Shown here in pieces: positions 11,120-20,118 of a stretch of DNA of 64,000 nt (the first letter of the stretch is position 1; each line of letters opens with the position of its first letter). The stretch spans positions 112,665,464 through 112,729,463 of the forward strand of contig NC_079213.1 in NCBI RefSeq assembly GCF_029633865.1, read 5' to 3'. The position numbers were made by a program, and so were the translations under genes. This stretch comes from Lampris incognitus (lineage: Eukaryota; Chordata; Actinopteri; Lampriformes; Lampridae). The notes under the pieces are model-generated. The model made no database searches. It was not told the DNA's origin and saw only the letters and a program-made list of their open reading frames with translations.

Positions 11120-11255
11120 TGTAAACTACTAATAAGACATGTTAGCCACCCAGCTAACGGGTCTGACTCTTTAGCCGAGCGGTTAGTGACGTCGCCTTGT
11201 GGCGCAGTACACCTCGTATCGAATCCCGCACCGGGCAAGAAAATAACCGCTTACA
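11120..11255 (+). repeat. 3' LTR-like repeat of the TRIM-like element
   Basis: 136 bp, differing from the first repeat by a few substitutions and one inserted base. The same TG...CA ends and tRNA-like boxes are present. Confidence 0.7.
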
Positions 11256-11278
11256 TTAGTATCTGATTTATAAATGGG

Positions 11279-11423
11279 GTGGCAAGACCGTGTCCCAGAG
11301 GTGGCAGCTGCCACCCCCATTGCCACCCTGTAGATCCGCCCCTGGGTGGCAAAGATGTGGCAAGACTGTGTCCCAAAGGTGGCAGCTGCCACCCCCTTGC
11401 CACCCCGTAGATCCGCCCCTGGG
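11279..11423. repeat. tandem duplication, about 70 bp unit, two copies
   Basis: Two adjacent copies of a segment running from gtggcaaga..gtgtccca through ggtggcagctgccaccccc to gtagatccgcccctggg. The inner ggtggcagctgccacc is itself palindromic. Similar 'tagatccgccc ctg' sequence recurs in fish repeats. Confidence 0.8.
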
Positions 11424-11482
11424 TCACACGCGTCCCAGACCTGGTTTGAGTTCCCGGTCCACAGAACGTTCTGGCGGTGGTT

Positions 11483-11566
11483 TACGCTTGTATTTAGCGC
11501 CGTCCACTTGTGATCCGATCGCAAAAAAAAAAAAAAGCGCATTTCAAAACCAAGTGTAAACGGGGC
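11483..11566 (-). mobile_element. small MITE-like element with gtttac termini
   Basis: Ends resemble inverted repeats (gtttacgcttg and caagtgtaaac). Inside lie ccacttgtgatccgatc and a poly-A run. It matches the partial copy near 10.22 kb in the opposite orientation. Confidence 0.55.
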
Positions 11567-11569
11567 GTG

Positions 11570-12340
11570 TGAGAGCGGCGCCGCACCGAGAGCCGTATCA
11601 CCGCGCTGGAGGGGGAGGGGGAGGGGGAGGGGGGGTGAGCGGCAGGGGTAGCGTGCGGCCGTGGCTAATGTGTCGCGTAGGGCTCCTCGCCGCAAGTCCG
11701 CCATAGATGCGATCCTTTATCGGCGCGACCGCTGGGCTGCGGAGCAGGACCGTCCTACGCATTCGTGGACCGACGATTAAGAGACGGCACCGCGTGTGTG
11801 TGTGTGTGGTCCGTGACCCAGTTCGAACAACGCCCTGTGCCGTCATTGCACCGTGTTCTGGCTCGTCAGCGGCGCGCCACGCCGGGAGAAGGCCAAGTCG
11901 CCCCGAATACGAGCGGGCGGCGCGTCACCGTCACCCGAACCGGACTACGCGCGCGGCTTCCACCTTGCGGAGGCGGTCCTCCTCTGACGTCACATCCGCC
12001 CACTTCCTGCCGTCGGTGAGCCAGTTCGGGGCAGATCGCCGCTCGTAACGCGCTGTCAACACACGGCCACCTTCCCTGCCGCCTCCCCCCCTCCCCCCCC
12101 GTCGCCACACGTTTAACGTCAAGTCTGCGCCGATTCGCCTCGTGAAACCTCGTTTGGCTTTGGGGCAGCGGCCGATTCCGTCTCGCCATGGCCCGCAGGT
12201 GATCCTCAACGCGTCCAGGTGGCTCTGGGTAAGTGTCCTTATTTCGGATTTGGACGTTTCGTCCGCATCGCCCGTACATGTGTCAGGGCTAGCTAGCGGG
12301 CTAAAGCTAACGCGACCTGGCTCGAGCCAGGCGCCGTCTG
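11570..12340 (+). promoter_or_regulatory. CpG-rich region, candidate promoter and first exon
   Basis: CpG dinucleotides are far denser here than in the flanks, with runs such as ggcgcgccac and gcggcgcgtcaccg. Near the right side, ggctctgg|gtaagt (cut after 12228) is a strong splice-donor consensus. In vertebrates this combination is typical of a CpG-island promoter with a non-coding first exon. The next recognised gene on this strand is the ATP13A3-like gene whose start-codon exon lies about 28 kb downstream, so this could be its distal promoter. Nothing in the sequence proves that link. Confidence 0.45.
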
Positions 12341-12471
12341 TCACTCAGCCCTACGCGCGGCTACATTGTATCGTGCGCGTTATATAGCATATATGATGTA
12401 TCGTATACGTTATGAAGCACGCGTTTTAGTGCGCATGTCAAGGGCAGGATTAATCGGCTGTGTTTGTGAAG

Positions 12472-12557
12472 CGTGATCTCCAACTCTGCTCTGGAAACTA
12501 AAACATGAGCCAGGTCTGAAACGTGATTTCCAACTCTGCCCTGGAAACTAAAATATG
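12472..12557. repeat. imperfect tandem duplication, about 49 bp
   Basis: cgtgatctccaactctgc is followed by tggaaactaaaacatg, then the pair recurs as cgtgatttccaactctgc and tggaaactaaaatatg. No function seen. Confidence 0.8.
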
Positions 12558-13068
12558 TTGGGTGACCCCCCCCCGGGTGACCCCCCCACACCCCGAATTC
12601 TTTCACTTTCTAATTTGCTTTTTCTAACCACTGTGGTATGCTACCAGTGGACTCCAAAACCTCCCTTAAATCCCCCCTTCAGCCGTCATGGAGGGCTGCT
12701 AAGTGACAGCCAACGACACGCACTCGCCGCCTGTCATTCGTTACATTGTATCTAAAACTGAAACAGTTTGGTGCGAGAGTGTAGCGACAGCCATAGTACT
12801 AGTCAACTATATTAGTTTCGTGCGTTACCACAGTGTATTAGAATTAGTGGGCCATTATGTTAATAGGACAGTATTAGCCGTTTAGTATGGTGCAGAATAA
12901 CAGTATAATTCGGGGGTGTATTTGTATAATTAGCATGTTTTGTTTATCTAATTTTCTTGTCTTGTATCTTGTTAGTTTTTAGTTGTTAAGAGCGTGAGTG
13001 TCTGCAATAGAACTCAATAAAGCGTAAAGATAAATAAAGTGTACGTCTCCCTTGGGAAAAATACATGT
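12558..13068. other. no gene recognised
   Basis: AT-rich sequence with poly-C patches at its start and an aataaa near 13015. No exon or repeat family recognised. Confidence 0.4.
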
Positions 13069-13076
13069 ATACTATT

Positions 13077-13537
13077 GGTAACACTTGAGCATGGGGAACG
13101 TAGTCACCATTAATTAGGTGCTTGTTAGCATGCAAATTAGCAACATATTGGCTCTTAATTGGTCATTATTACGTACTCATGAATGCCTTATTCTGCATGG
13201 CCTTATTATACAACCAGTAAGCCATTAACTATGAGTTTTCCCTCTATAACCTCAGAAGTATTGCTTATTAGTAGTACCATCTCAATATGCTTTGCTTAGT
13301 ATGGCCTTTATAAGGTGGTAGTACCACAAGAAGAGTTATTCTCCCTTACTGACACTTAATGAATATGGTCTGTTCTTACATAACAACACACAAAACTACA
13401 AGTGTTCATAGTGTGAAATTACTCTAAATTAAGTTTTTGTTACTTAGAATATGTTCCCCATACTAAAGTGACATCTTGATCATTACTAATTCACTAGTAA
13501 TTAAGTTTTTTTATGTCCCCCATACTAAAGTGTTACC
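13077..13537. mobile_element. hAT-type MITE with 8-bp target-site duplication
   Basis: A 461-bp AT-rich non-coding element. The left end ggtaacacttgagcatgggg and the right end, read on the other strand, ggtaacactttagtatgggg form terminal inverted repeats. It is flanked by perfect 8-bp duplications atactatt at 13069-13076 and 13538-13545. An 8-bp duplication is characteristic of the hAT superfamily. A second internal copy of the terminal motif (ccccatactaaagtg) lies near 13455. It has no transposase and would need an autonomous partner. Confidence 0.85.
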
Positions 13538-13624
13538 ATACTATTCTATTCTGTTGGCCAGCTTGGTGACGAGCAGTGAGGTGGTCTTTCTTACCTCACT
13601 GATTAATAATATTAATACTACGTT

Positions 13625-13965
13625 TTGTTTGCGGGCGCCTTTCAGAGCACTCAAGGACACCTTACAGAACACAGTTAAAAAACCCCAAAAAAAACCCAGC
13701 AGCACTGTGTCAGACCGCACAAAATCAAAACAAAGCAGGGTAGACAATAAAAAGTTAACACAACAGATAAGTATAAAATCACCATCTGCACAAAACTCAG
13801 TGAAGCGTGGATCAGACTGATAACGCCAGGGTGAAAAGGTGCGTTTTGAGATGGGATGTGAAGGTTGAAAGAGAGTCGGTGTTATGAATGTCTTGTGGGA
13901 GAGAGGTCCATAGGTGGGGGGCAGAACGACTGAAGGCTCTAGACCCCATGGTAGTCAAGCAGGCT
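13625..13965. repeat. dispersed repeat fragment (gcgcctttcagagcactcaagg type)
   Basis: It begins near gcgcctttcagagcactcaa, passes through a block of A-rich sequence, and ends with gagagaggtccatagg and gaaggctctagacccc. From memory, this combination recurs in many fish genomes as an interspersed repeat, but I cannot assign the class. Confidence 0.5.
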
Positions 13966-15080
13966 GTTGGTGTAGTGAGTTGGATGTTAACTATGTTAGC
14001 TATGTTTCTGTCTGGGTCTCCCTGAGCTGAAGCCGCGGGTGAATTCTGGATATTTGCTTTAACATTATCGTCTGGCTGTAATGATTAATGTCGCTGGACA
14101 AGTTTTTAATTATTTCAGCGGGAGCAATTTGCCCTGGCATCAGAACTCCTGTGTGACTCTTGAGCATGCATAAAGACACTCCTGTGTGACTACTGCTCCC
14201 TTTTTTACTCCCTTTGTTACCCCCCAGTTCTAGCTCTGGGCTGGTGCTAGTGCCGTTTCGCAGTTGGTTCAACTTGAAAACCTTCTCAGAACCAGCTTGC
14301 TTTTCCACGGGCTAGAGAGCCAAGTCATTACGTCTCTGTGTACGTCTCCAAAGGTGAGGCGAGAAATCAACTGTGTAGATTTAGATTATTATTTTTTTTT
14401 TACAATTTTGTAGGCTATTTCATCATTAAAATCATGTCTGAGACTTTTTCAGGCGAGAAATCAACTGCGTAGATTTCAAACATTGGCAGTTTTGTGAAAA
14501 TTGACGGCTAATTGAAAATTTGCTCCAACGTTTTCGGAGTTGAGAAGCTCCACGAACTGGCGATCAGATGGCCAGTCACGCTGACAGACCCCGTTGTGAG
14601 CTGCTGGAGCTCTCTCAAGACCACCGTCTCGTAGACAAGAGGATTTTATTTTCCTGTTGACGAACGGTTTGTTTGAACACAAATGCTGTCCATTATTATA
14701 AAATTAAAGGAACCTGTGATCACCTGCCTTGTTCTCCTGTGGGGTGATTGGTCTGAAGAAATGTACAAGGTTTCCAGTATTTCTTATTGTGAACTCTTTC
14801 ATGTTTTTAGCAGTTTGTTTTTAAGCATAGTATTTCGGATAGTTATGCTAAAATGAGGTTTTTAAATGTGGAAAAATGAATGGTTCTCATTCCAGTCTTT
14901 GGGTACCATCAGCACTGTTGATTTGCTACTCTGTCAGGTTGTTCACTACGCCACCCGTTGTTCCAGTTCAGGTCAATGTAATGAACGACCTGGCAGAACA
15001 GAAAACCAGCAGCAGTACTGAGGACTTGATTGAGAACCGACGCGGTGTTGGCAAGGTCACCTTTCAGGTCCATGGTATTA
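13966..15080. other. no gene recognised
   Basis: Unremarkable non-coding sequence. A short segment ggcgagaaatcaactg..tagattt is duplicated near 14357 and 14453. Confidence 0.4.
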
Positions 15081-15086
15081 AACCAT

Positions 15087-15275
15087 GTGCCATGGACGGC
15101 CGTGTGTATGCGGGTTTTCTTTACAACCCACAACTACTACACCTGATTTCACTGGTTAACACACCTCCAACCAGACAGCGGATGACTAATCTGTGAACTC
15201 AGCCAGTTTCATTTTTGGTTGGAATGAAAACCAGTATAGACATGACTCTCTGTTGCCCATGGTTGGATACCACTG
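15087..15275. repeat. diverged copy of the foldback repeat found near 36.7 kb
   Basis: It contains cctgatttcactggttaa, aatgaaaaccagtat and gcccatggttggataccact in the same order as the 36.7-kb element, much diverged. Confidence 0.4.
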
Positions 15276-17436
15276 GTTTAGGTGATCTGGATCAGCCAGC
15301 CAAATATAAAAAGCTGTTCATTTTTGGATCCCATATACTCTCACACTGCTGTCTGAACATGATATAGAAGAAAGAGAGAAAAAGAATTATTGTTGAGACA
15401 AACCGAACCAGACGTCTCCTTCACATGTTATGGCTCAAATTGTACCTTCAGCTTTCATTTTCACTTTTCTAATTGGTACCCTGACCCAGAACAACTTGTC
15501 ATAAACTAATAAATGGTAGCAAATTAACTGAGACCTGGGCCAATTCACCAGTTTGCTGTAAAAGCTCTCCAAATCATCGAACCACTGCTTTCCTTCTAAA
15601 TGTATACAAGAAGGTTTAGGCCTATGGCAGCTTGGCTAGACCTGCTTGCATGTATGGCGAGATCTGTCCATGCCCCACTCGAAGCCTTGTTACGGACAAG
15701 TTGATGTGTACTGGCAATGAGGTGAGCTTGAATTCGCTGCTCCTCATTTTTCTAAACATTCAAAAGTTCTTCTCTACTTTAGAATAAACCTCAAGTGCAG
15801 TTTATAGCCATCGGTTGATGGTTTCCATGCCGATTACAATCATTGTGAAATCAACGTAGCATGAAACTACTAAGACTTTAGTTTATTAACCATGCCAAAC
15901 TCTTTACTGCATCTCCAGATAGCGCATCTACAGATTTCTTGACTATTTTAGGTGTTGATTGGCTTTACAAAAATGCAGTCCCAAAAGTGATTTTGGTAGA
16001 TGAGCATTGTCGGAGAAAAAGATGAAGCACTCTTTGTGTCTCGGCAGTATCCTTACGTTTGTCATCAAAAGTTAATGATAAATGCGATAAAATTGATCTT
16101 AAATCCATCAGGACAATTGGGGTACAAAGTTCAGTAAAATGTGACATTATTCTGTAGGTAGGCGTCTCCTGACCCGGACACAACTGATTCAAATAGTCGC
16201 CATCAACTCATCACGTATAATGAGTAACTTTAGAAGTATGATCACATCGAGTTGACTGGTATCTGCTTCTCCTCCAGCCTACCACAGGGAGGCTGAGGAA
16301 TTAATTTTTTTGCTTCTAAGAATGTGACCTGAGATAAACTGTACACACACACACACACACACTCTGCTTCTTTTTTACTTCAAAATATAAACTGCAGAAA
16401 TGGTTCGAATACTTCAGAACCTGTTTTCACTTTCACTATTTGAAAAGCGACGTCTTTTTTTTCCCCATTTTCCTCAAATGTTAAGTCTCAGATCTGCTGA
16501 CGGGCTGAATGAAGCAGCTGTCCTCTAAAAGGTAGACTTTAATTATATAATGGATTGTTGTTGGGTTTTTTTTTTCAGCACCTTAATGGGAAAAATGAGA
16601 CATTTTATTGAGTGAGGGCCAGCATGACTTGTGATAAACTCAAGACCTGCAACCCAGTCAGAGAGCTGGTCATTCAATGAGTCATCCAGCCCACACATTT
16701 CACAAACTGTGGAGACAAAAATCTAAGTTTAATTCTCATTGGCTCTTTCAGAGGCTCCAAAAGTGTAAAAAATGTCCAAGGGAATTTGTGGATTATGGTT
16801 TGGTTTGCTAAATAATTCAACATAGCGGGACGGCAAAGCAACTTTAGCCTGATGTTTGATTTGCCAAACTCAGTTTTACCTAGTGCTTAATTTGTAAATC
16901 AGGAGGTCCCGGAACACAGAAAGGGTGCTGTGCTGGTGGGTCAGGGGGGAGAAAAAGTCACGGAACGCATCAAAAAAAATCCGGGTTCTGGAGCACATTG
17001 GATAGCGCACTGGCTGCTAAAACTAAACAAAACCAAACAAAACTGTCATCACAAACAAAGCATTATTTATTTACATTTATTAAACAGAGCATCACAATAA
17101 TCACCCAAAATTAGCAGGGGTGGCGCATAGAAACAGCTGTTTATGGTTTGCAGCTCTCGTTCTCTCTCTCTCTTGTTGACGGTCCCTTCACTTCCCCGTT
17201 GTTTCCCTTCTGTCTGTGGATTGCTACAATGGGGGGAAAATGGAATTATGGCTGAAAGTTCTGTTTACAACCACGAAAAGCATGCGGGCTAAGAAACCGC
17301 ACTAAGTGACATGCTCCGTCTCTCTGTCTGTCCGTCAATCTCTTCTGTTCCGTTTCAGTACTATCGACAACATCATTATCGCCACCCTGTTGATTCGTTG
17401 AAACAACTTTGGCCTGCTTGTGGTCTGACTGACTTA
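15276..17436. other. no gene recognised
   Basis: About 2.1 kb of AT-rich sequence. There is a (CA)n run near 16345-16364 and a short CT-rich patch near 17160. No exon or element recognised. Confidence 0.4.
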
Positions 17437-18335
17437 CTACTACTACTATTACTTTCGGTTGCTCCTGTTAGGGGTCACCACAGGGGATCATCCATTTCCA
17501 TCTCTTCCTGTCCTCGGCATCTTCCTCTGTCACACCAGCCACCTGCATGTCCTCCCTCACCACATCCATAAACCTCCTCTTTGGTCCTCCTCTTTTCCTC
17601 TTCTCTGGCAGCTCCATATTCAGCATCCTTCTCCCAATAGACCCAGCATCTCTCCTCCACACAGGTCCAAGCCATCTCAATCTTGCCTCTCTTGCTTTGT
17701 CTCCAACCTGAGCTGTCCCTCCAATATCATCATCTTCTTCTTTTGGCTTGTTCCCTGTTTCACAGGGGTTGCCACAGCGGATTTGATAGTTTCCATCGGT
17801 ACCCTGTGAGGGCACAGCACCGATAGTGGTCTTGTCAATCCGCATAATGATTTGGCAAAATTTTACATCAGATGCCCTTCCTGACACAACCACTAACCGT
17901 ATGGATGGGGTTACAGGTAAAGCGCTGGATGCCATCCCAGTATTCATGGACTTGCACCCATGCCTGTCACCATAGCTATCCCTTCAATATACTGGTTCCT
18001 AATCCTGTCCTTCTTCATCACTCCCAACAAAAATCTTAGCATCTTCAATTCTGCCACCTCCAGCTCCGCCTCCTGTCTTTTCGTCAGTGCCACCATCTCC
18101 AAGCCCTACACCATAGCTGGTCTCACTACCATCTTGTAAACCTTCGCTTTCACTCTTGCTGGTACCCTTCTGTTGCAAATCACTCCTGACACTCTTCTCC
18201 AACCACTCCTCCCTGCCTGCACTCTTCACCTCTATTCCGCACTCCCCATTACTTTGAATAGTTGACCCCAAGTATTTAAACTCATACACCGTCATCACCT
18301 CTACTCTAGTTAAGGTCACTAATGACCTACTGCTC
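17437..18335 (-). pseudogene. RTE-like LINE C-terminal relic, interrupted
   Basis: Minus-strand conceptual fragments include EFKYLGSTIQSNGECGIEV, then after the interruption GDKAREARLRWLGPVWRRD, RRMLNMELPEKRKRGGPKRR and FMDVVREDMQVAGVTEEDAE ending in MIPCGDP. This order matches the end of an RTE-type LINE polymerase. Stops and frameshifts make it inactive. The 3' end (ttcggttgctcctgttaggg on the plus strand) is the usual tail region of the family. A separate repeat is inserted at about 17733-17960. Confidence 0.8.
17733..17960. mobile_element. repeat inserted in the RTE-like LINE
   Basis: This segment interrupts the LINE reading and contains ggttgccacagcggatttg and gatgcccttcctgacacaac, motifs I recall as common in fish interspersed repeats. 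Class undetermined. Confidence 0.55.
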
Positions 18336-18965
18336 ACTGCAGACAGAGGTGACTGCTCGATTTCAGTTCTTTTAGACTTAAGTGCTGCCTTTGACAGTCG
18401 ATCACAACATCCTCTTACATCGCTTAGAGACTTGGGTTGGCATCAAGGGCTCAGCTCTTGGCTTATTACACTCTTAGCTCACCAACAGAACTTTGTCTGA
18501 TGTTCTGAGTTCTCTACTTCCGGGATGGCTCAGTTGAGTTGTGTCCCTCAAGACTCAGTTCTTGGCCTCCTTCTCTTTTCTCTATAGATGCTGCCTCTTG
18601 GCCAGGTCATTCAAAATCATGATGTGCTTTACCATTTTTATGCTGACAATAATCAGTTATACATGTCATAAAAACCCGCAGATCCTAGCACCCTATCAAA
18701 TTTCACAACTTGCCTCTCGGATATTAGATCCTGGATGTCTGAAAATTTTCTCAAATTTAATGATGATAAGTCTGAGGTCATTCTGTTCGATCCTGAAAAT
18801 TCTTCCAGCCCTTTTGTTACCAATCTTGGTGGTCTGTTGGGTAGTCTTAAGCAGGCTGCTAGGAATCTTGGGGTAACCTATTTATCTGGGCTTGGGGCCA
18901 GCACTAAGAATGCACTGGTTTGTGCATCTTCAGTGGCTGGGTTGACCGACCTACTGGTTTGAAGA
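18315..18965 (+). pseudogene. LINE reverse-transcriptase relic, L2/CR1-like
   Basis: Plus-strand conceptual fragments include LLLTADRGDCSISVLLDLSA, AAFDS, a degenerate GVPQ..SVLGLLLFSL, HFYADNNQLYMS (degenerate YADD box), ISDIRSWMSENFLKFNDDKS and RNLGVTYLSGLG. Stops and frame changes occur throughout. It abuts the minus-strand RTE-like relic, so two LINE fragments lie head to head here. Confidence 0.75.
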
Positions 18966-19651
18966 AATTCAACAAATTTGATTTTCTTTTTGACATTTTA
19001 CCAATTTCCTCCTTGTTGCTGAGGGTATCCTAATTCAAATTTTAGTAGCACTAGCTCATGTGATGTGCACAAAACTCACATGGTTCAGGCGTCACTGAGT
19101 GACCTGATGTCTCTCTCTCATTCTTTTTTTTTAATCAGATTTAAAATGCATCCAAATTAGGCAAACAAGTGCTTTATGAGTAACTACAATGGGAAATAAA
19201 AGAATGACAGAACATATAATATGAAATATTACACTAAATTTATTTAGTGATTTTTGATAGGGACGTGATAGTGACAGAGATGTGCCAGATCCAATCAAAT
19301 AGGTGCCGGTCCCCATCTGGGAGGTCTTAAACAAATTAAGCCCTGGTTTTACCAGCTAAAATGATCCCTAAATTATGTTTTGTTCCCTGTCCAAGTTTCT
19401 GTGAATAAGCTAGTGGGCCACAGACAAATGACTTGCGTTGTGTCACACAGGTTTTTTAATCTAACTTAAAGCTACAATCATGAAGAGCATTATTGTTGTT
19501 TAATTTACTGAAACTTGTGGTGATTCTGGTAAATGTGTTGGTGTTCAACCACCTCAACTCTCACAGGATCTGATTGAACTGAAATGGTCATCAGGGGTAT
19601 TGTATCAGCTCCCTCTCCCCCACTATCAGATGTAGAAAAGGGTTGAATCTT

Positions 19652-20101
19652 TTTTTCTTTTTTTTGGATTCCCCCCTCTCCCCTTTTCTCCCCAACTGCA
19701 CTTGGCCAATTACCCCACTCTTCCAAGCCGTCCCAGTCGCTGCTCCACCCCCCGCCGATCCGGGGAGGGCTGCAGACTACCACATGTCTCCTCTGATACA
19801 TGTGGTGTCACCAGCCTCATCTTTTCACCTGACAGTGAGGAGTTTCACCAGGGGGACGTAGCACATGGGAAGATCATGCTATTCCCCCCAGTTCCCCCTC
19901 CCCCCCAAACAGGCGCCCCTACTGACCAGAGGAGGCGCTAGTGCAGTGACCAGGACACACGCACATCTGGCTTCCCACCCGCAGATATGGCCAGTTGTGT
20001 CTGTAGGGCGCCCGACCAAGTTGGAGGCAACATGGAGCCTCGATCTGGCAATCCCCATGTTGGTAGGTAACTAAATAGACCGCCACGCCACCCGGACCCC
20101 T
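19652..20101 (-). mobile_element. SINE-A copy 2
   Basis: Nearly full-length minus-strand copy. It is flanked by 17-bp target-site duplications gaaaagggttgaatctt (19635-19651) and gaaaatggttgaatctt (20102-20118), with one mismatch. Confidence 0.9.
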
Positions 20102-20118
20102 GAAAATGGTTGAATCTT

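Larger units (their letters stand above)
10882..11255 (+). mobile_element. miniature LTR-retrotransposon-like (TRIM-like) element with tRNA-like LTRs
   Basis: Two near-identical direct repeats (10882-11016 and 11120-11255) start with TGTAA and end with TTACA, as LTRs do. They flank only about 103 bp of internal DNA. One base after the first repeat lies TGGTGGCAGCGGTGGGAT, an 18-base match to the complement of the 3' end of vertebrate tRNA-Leu (acceptor stem plus CCA) as I recall that tRNA. This is where a primer-binding site belongs. A short purine-rich segment (ggggaggg) lies just before the second repeat. No coding capacity exists, so it would be non-autonomous. Each repeat contains TAGCCGAGCGG (A-box-like) and GTATCGAATCC (B-box-like). 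The outer flanks (cacag, ttagt) show no target-site duplication, so a tandem duplication is not fully excluded. Confidence 0.65.

Noticed and set aside
11707..12344. Arginine-rich frames on both strands in the CpG island
   Set aside because: CpG-rich DNA gives few stops; the frames overlap and have no domain, so a promoter reading is preferred.
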